Part shown: positions 17,000-25,960 of the stretch, one piece after another
Layout: each line of letters begins with the position of its first letter
Numbering within the stretch: the stretch's first letter is position 1
Made by a program: the position numbers and the translations under genes
The notes under the pieces: model-generated
Databases searched by the model: none
The model's input: the letters and a program-made list of their open reading frames with translations, nothing else
What the model was told of the DNA's origin: nothing
Assembly (NCBI RefSeq): GCF_002272015.1
Contig: NZ_NPBY01000027.1
Location: 1-64,000 of the forward strand
DNA length: 64,000 bases
From: Paenibacillus campinasensis
Lineage (GTDB): Bacteria; Bacillota; Bacilli; Paenibacillales; Paenibacillaceae
Direction: 5' to 3'

Positions 17000-18027
17000 A
17001 TGAACGCTCCTTCCGCAGACCGTATCAAGATCGCGCCAGGTTTCTGGACTAGCTTGAGGGGGATAGGAATAGAACCCATTGATGTAGCGCGCCAAGTTCG
17101 TCTGCCGCTAACCGTCAAACCGAACCGTTAGTCACGACCGCACAATATTATTCGATCTGGCAAGCTTATTCCGAACTAGTCGGGGACATTGCTACAGGAA
17201 TCGTCAAGCTTGCGACCGCGTACGAGACAGCACAGTATCCGCCGAATGCTTTGGCGACCTTTCACGCTTGCGACTACCGGGACGCGCTGAACCGAATGGC
17301 GCGCTATAAGCAAATGTGCCCTCCGGAAAACTTGAAGATTCAGGAAGAAGACGAGCATTACTCGATTGAATTGGAATGGCAGCATGCCGAACTACCCGGA
17401 CCACCGGTGCTTGTCGGCATTACGCTCGCCTATCTGCTTGAGCTCGGGCGCCGGGGAACCGGTCATCATCTGAAGGCACATTCCGTTGAATTCATACACT
17501 CCATGGGCGATGTTGAAGCTCTTGAAAGTTATTTCGGTTGTCGCGTTCGGATGGGGACGGGACGCAATCGGCTCATACTGAATCACGAAGATCTGGACCG
17601 CCCCTTCACGTCGTACAACGAAGAACCTCTCGAGATTCTGACTCCCTCCTTGGATCGTACGCTGGAAGAACGACAGAGCCAGCCCACCATGAGCGCTAAG
17701 GTGCAGTGGATCTTGACCCGATGCCTAACTCGAGAGCGAATCGACATTCATAATGTAGCCTCGGAGCTAGGGATGAGCGAGCGTACCTTGCAGCGCAGGT
17801 TGACGGAAGATGGCGCAAGCTTCAAGCAGTTGCTGGCGAAAACCAGGCGGGAGATGGCCGTCGCTTACTTGGCAGACCCTGCGCTGGAGATCAAAGAAGT
17901 TGCATTTCTCGTCGGCTACGAGGACCCAAATTCGTTTTATCGCGCATTTCGCTCATGGGCAGGGAAGACTCCTGCCAATTGGCGCGCCTTGCAAGATGAT
18001 TGGTGTTCAGCGCTAGTTACTGAGTAG
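17000..18027 (+). pseudogene. AraC-family regulator, frameshifted
   Basis: A frame opens at ATG 17000 with GGAGG upstream and encodes the start of an arabinose-binding-type AraC protein (PGFWTSLRGIGIEPIDVARQ), but stops at about 17129. The continuation lies in another frame (TTAQYYSIWQAYSEL, then an unbroken run to 18027) and ends with the AraC helix-turn-helix pair (MSERTLQRRL; VAFLVGYEDPNSFYRAFRSW). A single indel between about 17112 and 17130 would restore a protein of about 342 residues. The C-terminal part could still start at TTG 17251 (258 codons) but lacks a good ribosome site. Confidence 0.8.
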
Positions 18028-18077
18028 GCACAACGATGTATCATAATCTCTATCCTAGACATAAGGAGTGCAGGAAG

Positions 18078-18817
18078 ATGGATATGGGATTGAAGAATAA
18101 GACAGCTTTGGTAACGGGATCAACTAGAGGCATAGGAAAAGCGATTGCTCTTGAACTTGCCAGGTAAGGCGTTCATGTTCTCATAAATGGTCGTAACAAT
18201 GATGATGTCGAGCGCACGGTAGCTGAGATCCAAGCGGCGTTCCCGGAGACGGAACCTCGAAATGCAACCGCTGATCTCGTCGATTCGCAGCAAAGAGAAG
18301 CTTTATTCGCGAATTTTCCCCACATCGATATTCTTGTCAACAGTTTGGGCATCTATGAGATCATGCCCTATGACGACGTAGACGATGCCGTATGGGAGAA
18401 GTACTTCCGTACGAACTTTCTTGCCGCCAATGACTTAAGCAAGTTTTATTTGCCTTCCATGCTGAGTCGCGAATACGGCCGTACGGTGTGACCAAATCCA
18501 TGCTGTTGTCATTGTCCAAGAGCTTGTCCAAGTTGACCCGCGGCGCCGAAGTTACAGTGAACACGATCCTGCCGGGACCGACCCTCTCCGAGAACGTGCT
18601 GCAGATCATCGAGCGCATATATTCGAACGAAGAGATGACCTTCGAGGCTAAAGAGAAAGACTTTATGACGAAGAACCTGCCTCAATCCGAAATCGAGAGG
18701 TTTATCAGACCTGTGGAGATCGGTCGATTGACTGCTTTCATTTGCAGCCCGATGGCTTCCGCCTTTAAAGGATCCCCGATTCGCATAGATGGGGGAATGG
18801 TACCGACAATCTTTTAA
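18078..18817 (+). pseudogene. SDR-family oxidoreductase, broken
   Basis: The gene opens MDMGLKNKTALVTGSTRGIG but has an in-frame TAA at 18165-18167 where a Glu codon is expected. At about 18480 the sequence jumps from the strand after the cofactor domain to the catalytic YGVTKSM motif with a frame change, so about 20 residues, including the catalytic Ser region, are deleted. The C-terminal part is open from 18488 to 18817. It cannot give a working enzyme. Confidence 0.85.
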
Positions 18818-18847
18818 TTTTTTGCGTGCTGATCAGAAAAAGAGAGT

Positions 18848-18896
18848 GAGCTCCCCCACAGGCATTGGGCCGGCGGGGGAGCTCGCTGTCTTTTTC
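18848..18896 (+). terminator. Rho-independent terminator
   Basis: A 10-bp perfect stem (GAGCTCCCCC/GGGGGAGCTC) is followed by CGCTGTCTTTTT, just after the SDR pseudogene. Confidence 0.85.
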
Positions 18897-18993
18897 TAGT
18901 GCTTCATTTGGATTCAATTCGACCCATTGAATGGGCCGTCTCAGACAAAGTCTTTTTCACAGCCGACCAACTGGAATGCTCAATATCGAGTAC

Positions 18994-19360
18994 ATGTCGA
19001 AGGTAAGAGCGTTTACGATCAAGCAAGTCGCAGAGCAAACCGGTATTTCCGAGGACACAATTCGCTATTACGAAAGATTATGTTGTTGCCTCGGGCAGAA
19101 CGGAAAGAAAACGGACATCGCTTCTATTAAAAGAGGACATTTATAGGATTAAGCAAATAACCTGCCTCAAAAAAACGGGAATGTCGCTTGAGGCTATGCG
19201 ACCATTTTTGGCTGCCTCAGTCAACTCCGATTCCGTTAATTATCCTGAACTGATGGATCAATTAAGAAGTTAACGTGAACATATTATGATTCAAATCTCC
19301 TCACTTCAGAAGATCGTTGACTTTATTGACATAAGGCTGAAAGAAGGCAGGCCTCAATAA
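18994..19360 (+). pseudogene. MerR-family regulator, multiply broken
   Basis: The N-terminal MerR motif (FTIKQVAEQTGISEDTIRYYERL) starts at ATG 18994. The rest of the family pattern continues only by changing frame at least twice (LPRAERKENGH near 19085, then EDIYRIKQITCLKKTGMSLE from about 19130), with a stop at 19271-19273 before the last helix. MerR genes of this kind often sit beside SDR or aldo-keto reductase genes, which fits the broken SDR just upstream. Confidence 0.82.
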
Positions 19361-19361
19361 T

Positions 19362-19480
19362 TAAAGCTTGATTCGTGCTTCGTCGGTAGTAAATTGCCAG
19401 TCCACGCCTTTTTGGCTTTGATATCGTGTATGATCCCATGCCAACAGTCCAGAGCCAGATCGGAGAGGGAGGATGTGTCG
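19362..19480 (-). pseudogene. Possible transposase C-terminal fragment
   Basis: On the minus strand this stretch encodes LLAWDHTRYQSQKGVDWQF followed by TTDEARIKL and a stop. The last part resembles the C-terminal end of IS630-type transposases. No start, inverted repeats or other transposase parts are visible, so this is only a suggestion. Confidence 0.25.
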
Positions 19481-19490
19481 CTCTATTAAA

Positions 19491-19590
19491 TACTGGACTA
19501 CTCGTTCCGAAAATGGTATATTCACTTTGAAGGAGGGTTGGCAGCATTTGGACGTCCAAAGGAGTTCATTCAGAAACACCCCGTGCCGCG
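19491..19590 (+). pseudogene. 5' fragment of a TetR gene with its promoter region
   Basis: The stretch from TACTGGAC (19491) through AAGGAGGG to the codons GRPKEF closely resembles the region around the intact TetR gene at 21104-21180 (TACTGGAC, AAAGGGGG, GRSKEF). After about 19575 the similarity ends. The codon at the expected start reads TTT. It is a truncated duplicate of the TetR start. Confidence 0.6.
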
Positions 19591-19663
19591 ATAGAGACTC
19601 TTTAGCCTATCTCACGCTTATTTGAAAGATCCAGATCTTAACGCAGCACGTTTGTTGCGCTTA

Positions 19664-19786
19664 TTCTGGACTGATCGGTTCGAAAAACTCTAAACAAGTG
19701 TACGTAAACCGAATTCTGGTCAATTCTGTAGTCAAGGCATTCGTGCGCCTTAACGCTATGATTTTTGGACCAAATGGTTCGGAAAA
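19664..19786. promoter_or_regulatory. Two TGGAC-N6-GTTC operator copies before the MFS gene
   Basis: Copies at 19664-19687 and 19763-19786 match those at 19491-19513 and 21104-21127 (TGGAC, 5-6 nt, GTTC, then an A-rich end). The copy at 19763 is the most symmetrical (TTTTTGGACCA...TGGTTCGGAAAA). Their placement before the MFS and TetR genes suggests operators of the TetR protein. Confidence 0.5.
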
Positions 19787-19873
19787 AGAGCTTTTACTAT
19801 TTTAGCATTACATTCGGAATAACCTGTGCAGATCACTTCGAGCGATTTTATTCATAAAGGGGGCTTAAGAGAA

Positions 19874-21097
19874 ATGAAAAAAAACATACTTCGGTTGGCC
19901 ATTGCATTATTTATTGCCTCACTCAATTTACGACCGTCGATTAACTCGATCGCTCCATTACTTGCAAGCATTAGCACAGAACTGAGGATGAACGCGGCCG
20001 TTGCGAGTTTGCTAACCTCGATACCGGTGTTATGCATGGGAATTCTATCGCCAATTGCCGTAAAGGCGGGCGGTAAATGGGGAATCGAGCGGGTGATTGG
20101 ATTGTCCCTGTGGATTATTGGAGTAGGCACAGTCATTCGTTTATTTACTCACTCAGTGTCCCTTCTGCTTATTACTGCCTTGATTGCAGGCGTTGGGATT
20201 GCATTGATAGGTCCGCTGTTGTCCGGTTTCATTAGACTTCATTTTCCCAGTCAAGTTCCGTTCATGATTGCAGTATACACAGTTGCGCTTACGTTAGGTG
20301 CTGCCCTCAGTAGCTGGTTGTCTTTACCTTTACAGAAACTCTTCAATTCATGGCAGGATTCGCTTGCATGTTGGGCAATTATCGCTTTCATCTCCGCTAT
20401 GATATGGTGGATGTTCGTCAATCTTCAAGTGAAAAAAACGGCGTACACGGGTTCTGAGATCAGGAAAGCTAAAGTTAATTTACCGTGGCGAAACGTCAAG
20501 GCGTGGATCATTACCATATCTTTTGGACTAATGGCCATATTGTTTTACTCGTTTACAGCGTGGCTTCCTCAAATTATCCAAGGCATGGGGTACACGAAAA
20601 CTTACGCTGCAAATGCTTTTACCCTATTCGTAATCATTCAAGTCCCTGTAAGTCTGCTGCTATCAGTTTTGTTAAAGAAATATCCCTCTCGCCGCTTGTG
20701 GCTGATTGCCGGATCTCTGTTTGAACTTCTAGGTTTGATTTTGCTTGTATGTAATATTGAGCCATGGTTAGCTTCTGCGCTTATCGGAATTGGCGCTGGG
20801 GGATTGATGCCCTTAAATCTGCTTCTTCCAATCGATGCTACGGGTGACCATCATGAAGCTGCTGCCTGGTCAGCCCAAGCTCAAGCGGTTGGTTATGTGA
20901 TCGGAGCTGCTGGTCCAATTATATTGGGTTGGATTTATGATGCTACCGACAGCTTTAGGTCTACGGTGTTGGGGATGATTACCATCGTCGTACTCATGAT
21001 GATCGTTCAGATTATCGTAACCGCAAGCGGGCGTAACTCGGTGAAGTGGAAACAGGGACGTACCGGGCATTTTAATAGAACTGAATTGGAATCATAA
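19874..21097 (+). CDS. MFS transporter, CynX/NimT type
   Basis: The start is the ATG at 19874, with AAAGGGGG about 10 nt upstream. The 407-residue product has about 12 membrane segments and begins with the IASLNLRPSINSIAPLL pattern of CynX/NimT (COG2807) transporters, which export or import small anions and nitroimidazole-type compounds. It is followed 91 nt later by a TetR regulator, with matching operator-like repeats before both, so expression is probably repressed by that protein. Confidence 0.86.
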   Translation: MKKNILRLAIALFIASLNLRPSINSIAPLLASISTELRMNAAVASLLTSIPVLCMGILSPIAVKAGGKWGIERVIGLSLWIIGVGTVIRLFTHSVSLLLITALIAGVGIALIGPLLSGFIRLHFPSQVPFMIAVYTVALTLGAALSSWLSLPLQKLFNSWQDSLACWAIIAFISAMIWWMFVNLQVKKTAYTGSEIRKAKVNLPWRNVKAWIITISFGLMAILFYSFTAWLPQIIQGMGYTKTYAANAFTLFVIIQVPVSLLLSVLLKKYPSRRLWLIAGSLFELLGLILLVCNIEPWLASALIGIGAGGLMPLNLLLPIDATGDHHEAAAWSAQAQAVGYVIGAAGPIILGWIYDATDSFRSTVLGMITIVVLMMIVQIIVTASGRNSVKWKQGRTGHFNRTELES

Positions 21098-21103
21098 CTG
21101 AAA

Positions 21104-21127
21104 TACTGGACTATTCGTTCCCGAAAG
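21104..21127. promoter_or_regulatory. TGGAC-N5-GTTC operator before the TetR gene
   Basis: This element matches those at 19491, 19664 and 19763 and lies 35-60 bp before the TetR coding start. It is a likely autoregulatory operator. Confidence 0.5.
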
Positions 21128-21188
21128 ATTATACTGTTCCTACGTAAAGGGGGGGATCACAATCGGACGTTCAAAAGAGTTTAACAAG

Positions 21189-21737
21189 GTGGACGTACTT
21201 CATAAGGCAATGTTCGTTTTTTGGGAAAAAGGTTACGAAGCAACAAGCATACCGGATTTATTAGAAGCCATGAAAATAAGCAGATCAAGTTTGTACGAAA
21301 CGTTTGTGGACAAAGAGACGCTTTATGTTGAGGCACTGCGTCATTACAAAAAAACACGCGAATATAAAACAAATCTCTTGGTGGATGCTTCTTCCGCAAA
21401 AGCTGGAATACGGCGCTATTTTGATGATCATATTGCTTCCGCGTTTGATGAGAATTTGCCCAGAGGCTGTTTGATTACGAACGCAACCATTGGCTTGGAT
21501 ACACCGGATGAACAACTTCGTACAATGATACAGGACGGTTTCGAGGAATTGGAACAGGCATTTTATGAGCTTCTCCGGAAAGGACAGCAGACGGGAGAAC
21601 TCGATCCCAACAAAGATATTAAATCGCTGTCTCACTTATTGCTAAATCTTAATCACAGCATCAATGTCGTATCCAAGCTGAACATGGACAAAAATCAGAT
21701 TTATGACATGATGAACTCCGTAATTGAGATGTTATGA
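21189..21737 (+). CDS. TetR-family regulator
   Basis: GTG at 21189 gives 182 residues with the TetR helix-turn-helix (FWEKGYEATSIPDLLEAMKI, SRSSLYETF) and a C-terminal ligand domain with GCLITNATIG, as in the YxaF/AcrR group. The natural start appears to be 9 codons upstream: seven G residues (21149-21155) sit 6 nt before an in-frame ATC at 21162, giving GRSKEFNK as in relatives. ATC is an extremely weak start codon, so either ATG mutated to ATC or translation uses GTG 21189 without a good site. It is probably the repressor of the MFS gene upstream. Confidence 0.8.
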   Translation: MDVLHKAMFVFWEKGYEATSIPDLLEAMKISRSSLYETFVDKETLYVEALRHYKKTREYKTNLLVDASSAKAGIRRYFDDHIASAFDENLPRGCLITNATIGLDTPDEQLRTMIQDGFEELEQAFYELLRKGQQTGELDPNKDIKSLSHLLLNLNHSINVVSKLNMDKNQIYDMMNSVIEML

Positions 21738-21812
21738 GTATCTTTATTTAAAATTATTGGAATGTTCATTCTGGAAATTAACGCTTATTCGACAAATAAA
21801 GGAGTGCAAACA

Positions 21813-22781
21813 ATGAGTTCAATCACAAAAGAACAAAATGAGAAAAACCCAATGTCCACGCCCCAAGCTGAGAAGAGGACGATCGAAGCGCCTCCGACTT
21901 CTCGACCCGAGCGGGAAGTGGCTGGATTCAAGCACCTCTTTCAGACTGTGGACGGTATGAGACTGCATTACGTGGCCGGAGGGAATGAGGATGGTGATGT
22001 GGTTGTGCTTCTCGCCGGATTTCCGGAGAGTTGGTACGCATGGCGTAAGATCATGCCGCTGCTCGCTCCGACTTACAAGCTCATTGCGTTGGATCTACCT
22101 GGACAGGGTGATTCCGACCGTCCGGCGGTCGGCTACGACACGAAGACGCTGGCGATCACGGTGCACAAGTTCCTCGAGCAGCTTGGGATGAAACAATATT
22201 ATCTCGCCGCTCACGATGTTGGCGCGTGGGTCGCCTATACCTATGCGGCGTTGTTCGGAGATGAGGTTCGGAGTTTAGCTCTTATGGATGCAGGAATTCC
22301 AGGCATCACCTTACCGGACGCTCTGCCAACCGCTCCGGAGCGGGCATGGCGGACCTGGCATTTCGCATTTCACGCAGTCGCAGACCTTCCAGAAATGCTG
22401 ATCGCCGGCCGAGAGCGTGAATATCTCGATTGGTTCTTGCGGAGAAAGGCGGCTAACCCGGAGGCGTTCTCAGAAGCCGATATCGAGGAATATCTGCGCG
22501 TTTTCAAGAGGCCCGGCGGGCTGCGTGCCGGGCTCGCTTATTACCGCGACGCATCCTTGTCGGCTCAACAAAACCGCGAACTTTCCGCCATGGGAAAACT
22601 GAAGACACCCGTTCTCGCTCTTGGCTCGGATCAGGGTTCCATCACAGATATGGTCACTCCCCTCAAGGCCTTTGTGCAAGATGTACGGGGTGGCGCAATA
22701 AGCTACTGCGGCCACTTCCTCCCAGAGGAACAGCCAGAAGTGGTAGCTGAAGAACTTGCGGATTTCTTCAATCTCGGTTGA
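21813..22781 (+). CDS. Alpha/beta hydrolase, epoxide hydrolase/dehalogenase type
   Basis: The start is the ATG at 21813, with AAAGGAG 8 nt upstream. The 322-residue product has the alpha/beta-hydrolase core with Asp135 as nucleophile (AAHDVGAW), which points to epoxide hydrolases or haloalkane/fluoroacetate dehalogenases rather than esterases. The catalytic His is His301 (CGHFLPEEQP). The usual HGFP oxyanion motif reads AGFPESW here. A cap domain follows the nucleophile. It lies downstream of the TetR gene and may belong to its regulon. Confidence 0.85.
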   Translation: MSSITKEQNEKNPMSTPQAEKRTIEAPPTSRPEREVAGFKHLFQTVDGMRLHYVAGGNEDGDVVVLLAGFPESWYAWRKIMPLLAPTYKLIALDLPGQGDSDRPAVGYDTKTLAITVHKFLEQLGMKQYYLAAHDVGAWVAYTYAALFGDEVRSLALMDAGIPGITLPDALPTAPERAWRTWHFAFHAVADLPEMLIAGREREYLDWFLRRKAANPEAFSEADIEEYLRVFKRPGGLRAGLAYYRDASLSAQQNRELSAMGKLKTPVLALGSDQGSITDMVTPLKAFVQDVRGGAISYCGHFLPEEQPEVVAEELADFFNLG

Positions 22782-23233
22782 GGTTTTGACGGTGACGTTG
22801 CTTGGTCTTATTCCTATCCTGTCCGCCACATAAGCGAGCATGATTAGGAGGATCCTAAAGTCCCTCTTTTATTTTACTATGCTTGTTGTCTAGAAAAGTA
22901 TATTTCTTGAAATTTGAAAATTTGGGCAAGGTTGGATTTAAGGAGTTCCTTCCTTATGAAGAAAGTTAAGCTGGGCAGGTAGTGCCGCCAAGCAGTTTTC
23001 CATGTGTTTGTGTCTGCCATCAACAGAACTGATCTTCGATTATGGAGATCAGTTCTGTTGATTAAAACAATCAAAATTTAAATTATTTTCTTTTTAGCAT
23101 GTTGGTCGCGTGTTCTGCGAGTAAAGAGGAAGCTGTGCTCGATATGGTCGCACCTGATCAAGAATCCTTCAATATTTATGTTTCTTGGGGATGGGGATGA
23201 CCAAACCCAATACATCTCACATGAGATTCTGGA
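22782..23233. other. Convergent intergenic region
   Basis: No gene is supported in 452 bp between the hydrolase and the MBL-fold gene. The only clear structure is the long hairpin at 23019-23062. Confidence 0.6.
23019..23062. terminator. 17-bp perfect hairpin between convergent genes
   Basis: The arms at 23019-23035 and 23046-23062 are exact complements around a 10-nt loop. A-rich sequence follows on the plus strand, with no strong T run. Its size and position suggest a bidirectional transcription end for the hydrolase and the peptide-transport operon. Confidence 0.65.
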
Positions 23234-23968
23234 TTATAGCTCCAGTTGAAGACCGCTGGAGGCAAGTTGAATGCTGCCGGAGTACACTTGGCGAGCTCGT
23301 TCTACCAACACTTCACCGGGTGCGTACTGAGGCAGGTGGGTGAGGACCAGCGAAGCAGCGCCGGACTGTGCGGCCAGTTGACCTGCCATTTCCGGAGTCA
23401 TATGGCCGGAGCTTTGAGCGACATTGTCATCCAGTACAGAGGCTTCACATAGCAGAAGATCACAATTGCGGGCAAAATCCACAAGATCATCGGTCCAGTG
23501 GGTATCCGCCGTGTAAACCAGGGATTTATTCCCGATGGTGAAACGCATCGCCAAGCAATAGGCAGGATGCGTAGTCGGACAGAAAGATACCTCCCAAGGC
23601 CCGATAACCGTGTGATATTCCGGACTGATGGCATGGCCTTCCGTATATCCCCGGAAGGTGAGAGACGAGAATTCATCAGCATCCTGGCTGTGGCCATAGA
23701 TGGGGAAAGTACCGGTGCGATGTCCCAGTTGGGACTGAATCAGCATGCCATATTGTAAGCAGCCAATATCGGCTTTATGATCGTGATGGTAATGGGAAAC
23801 GATCAATGCGTCCAACCGTTGTAGCGGGATGTAGTTCTGCAGGCTGGATAAGCTGCCGCTTCCGCAGTCGATAAGGAGAGAGAAGTCTCCTTCTTCCAGC
23901 AGATAGGATGAGGTTGCACCGTTCGCCGGTGGAAAGGCGCCCCAGTGTCCAATAACGGTAAGTTTCAT
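23234..23968 (-). CDS. MBL-fold metallo-hydrolase (YhfI-like)
   Basis: The start is the ATG at 23968, with GGAGG 8 nt upstream. The 244-residue product is a metallo-beta-lactamase-fold protein with HxHxDH at residues 59-64 (SHYHHDH) and further metal-ligand candidates in TTHPAY, TADTHW and SGHMTPE. This pattern is shared with the YhfI/RNase Z-like group of phosphodiesterase-type hydrolases. It is 155 nt downstream of the importer ATPase gene and is probably the last gene of that operon. Confidence 0.83.
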   Translation of the reverse strand: MKLTVIGHWGAFPPANGATSSYLLEEGDFSLLIDCGSGSLSSLQNYIPLQRLDALIVSHYHHDHKADIGCLQYGMLIQSQLGHRTGTFPIYGHSQDADEFSSLTFRGYTEGHAISPEYHTVIGPWEVSFCPTTHPAYCLAMRFTIGNKSLVYTADTHWTDDLVDFARNCDLLLCEASVLDDNVAQSSGHMTPEMAGQLAAQSGAASLVLTHLPQYAPGEVLVERARQVYSGSIQLASSGLQLEL

Positions 23969-24123
23969 TATTCGTTCCTCCAAGAAAATATAAAATTTGC
24001 ACTCCTGCATTGATGCGTCTACGGTTTATCGCACCGCGCAGTTCCCGGCATGGGTGTTTCGCTGCGGGACGGCGGCCGATCGACCATTGAATCATATTCA
24101 GGCTATCAAACCGCTGCACCTTA

Positions 24124-24915
24124 CTATAGTGCGCTTGAGATCAATGATTGCGTGTAGGCATGTTCCGGGTGTTTAAAGACATGCTCGGTATGGCCGGACT
24201 CAACGATGGTGCCTTGATGGATGACGGCGACACGGTCCGCCAGATATTTGACGACATGTAAATCATGAGAGATAAACAGCTGGCTGATACGATACTTGCG
24301 CCGCAGTTCACCAAGCAGGTTAAGAATGGTGGCCTGTACGGACAAATCCAAAGCGGATACGGCTTCATCGCATATGAGCAGCGCAGGCTTTGTGGACAGC
24401 GCGCGGGCGATAGCGACTCGCTGGCATTGTCCGCCGCTAAGCTGGGCTGGACGCGACTTCATGTAGGCGGCGTCTAATCCCACGTCTTGCAATAGCTGCT
24501 CCACGGCTTCGCGGATATCTTTCGGCTGTTTGACCAAGCCGGCAGCGCGGATCGGTTCGGCAATGATCTGCTCGACGGTATACCTTGGATTGAGCGTTTC
24601 AACAGGATCCTGGAACACATACTGTACGCTGCGCTGATATTCCTTGAGGCCAGCACCTTGCAGCTGTTCGAGCGCTGTCCCGCGGAACTTGATCGTTCCA
24701 GGCGGCGCAGTTTGCAGACCGCCGATACACTCTCCCAGCGTCGATTTACCGCTTCCGCTTTCACCAACGAGCCCAACAATCTCGCCCTCCTGGATCGTAA
24801 GATGGATATCCCGCAGCACTTGCAGTGCTTGCGCCGGCTTCCACAGTACGGGTCTTGGCAATGCGAACGATTTACTCAGCCCCTTTACTTCAATGAGCGG
24901 CGGGTTGCTGGACAT
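24124..24915 (-). CDS. Peptide ABC importer ATPase (OppF/DppF type)
   Basis: This 263-residue ATP-binding protein has Walker A GESGSGKST (about 51-59), the Q-loop, signature LSGGQCQRVAIARAL, Walker B LLICDEAVSALD and the switch His in LFISHDLHVV. A short C-terminal end replaces the peptide-family zinc/iron-sulphur tail. It overlaps the preceding ATPase gene by 26 nt, showing translational coupling. Together they energise the permease pair encoded upstream. Confidence 0.93.
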   Translation of the reverse strand: MSSNPPLIEVKGLSKSFALPRPVLWKPAQALQVLRDIHLTIQEGEIVGLVGESGSGKSTLGECIGGLQTAPPGTIKFRGTALEQLQGAGLKEYQRSVQYVFQDPVETLNPRYTVEQIIAEPIRAAGLVKQPKDIREAVEQLLQDVGLDAAYMKSRPAQLSGGQCQRVAIARALSTKPALLICDEAVSALDLSVQATILNLLGELRRKYRISQLFISHDLHVVKYLADRVAVIHQGTIVESGHTEHVFKHPEHAYTQSLISSAL

Positions 24916-25960
24916 AGCGTTCTCTCCCTTCCGGAGAAGATGGATTTGTGTTCAGATGAGTTTCTTTGCCCAGACTGTCCCGGAGCAGCGGATGGAAGCA
25001 TGCATGGGTATGCGGAATCTTATCAGCTGCTGTGCTTGGATCTTCGGCTACCACCATCGGCGGGAGATCCTCCTTGCAGCGCTCGGTTGCATAACCGCAG
25101 CGCGGAGCATATATGCATCCGGGCGGTTTGGCGGTAATGGGAGGCACATTCCCGGGTATGCCGGCCAGCTTCGTGCCAGGCTTGACATGATAAGGAACGG
25201 CTTGGAGCAGATCGGCGGTGTAAGGATGGAGCGGACGATCAAGCACATCACCGCGCGCGCCCGTTTCAAGCAGCATGCCTCCGTACAGCACCATGATCTT
25301 ATCCGCTACATATTGTACAGCGGCGATATCGTGGCTGATGTATAGAATCGACATGCGTTTTTTCTTGCTGAGCACCAGGAACAGATCCAGTATTTGCTTA
25401 CGAATGGTAGCGTCCAGCGCGGTGGTTGCCTCGTCGGCAATCAGCAGGTCCGGTTCATGGATGACTGCGCAAGCAATAACTGCCCGCTGCTTCATACCGC
25501 CACTGATCTCATGCGGATATGCTCGAAATACCCGTTCCGGGTCGCTGATCCCTACCTCTTCCAGCGCCTTCAATGCCCGCCGGACCGCTTCTTTTCTGGG
25601 CACCTCTTCATGCGCCAGCAGAGCATCCAGCAGCTGATCCCCGATGCGCATTAACGGATTGAGCGCACCGGCCGGATTCTGGAATATATAAGCCAATTGC
25701 CGCCCGTATACACTGCGAAAGCGATGCCGGGGCAGCGACAGCAGCTCTGTGCCGTGTAGGCGGATAGAGCCTGAAGCGACGCGTGCTCTGGCTGGCAGGA
25801 TGTTCATCAGCGCTTTGGCAAGCAGTGATTTGCCGGATCCCGATTCGCCGATAATGCCAGTAATCTCTCCCGGCTCCAGGCGAAAGGTTAACGGACGAAG
25901 TGCCGGCTTCCACGTCTTATCGACATACAGCTCAAGACTAAGATCTTGAATTTCCAACAT
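24890..25960 (-). CDS. Peptide ABC importer ATPase (OppD/DppD type)
   Basis: This 356-residue protein has Walker A GESGSGKSL (about 37-45), signature ISGGMKQRAVIACAV, Walker B LLIADEATTALD and ISHD, followed by the oligopeptide-family C-terminal domain. That tail holds cysteines (PPGCIYAPRCGYATERC) that bind an iron-sulphur cluster in relatives. The start overlaps the preceding permease stop by one base. It has a longer tail than most DppD proteins. Confidence 0.93.
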   Translation of the reverse strand: MLEIQDLSLELYVDKTWKPALRPLTFRLEPGEITGIIGESGSGKSLLAKALMNILPARARVASGSIRLHGTELLSLPRHRFRSVYGRQLAYIFQNPAGALNPLMRIGDQLLDALLAHEEVPRKEAVRRALKALEEVGISDPERVFRAYPHEISGGMKQRAVIACAVIHEPDLLIADEATTALDATIRKQILDLFLVLSKKKRMSILYISHDIAAVQYVADKIMVLYGGMLLETGARGDVLDRPLHPYTADLLQAVPYHVKPGTKLAGIPGNVPPITAKPPGCIYAPRCGYATERCKEDLPPMVVAEDPSTAADKIPHTHACFHPLLRDSLGKETHLNTNPSSPEGRERYVQQPAAH

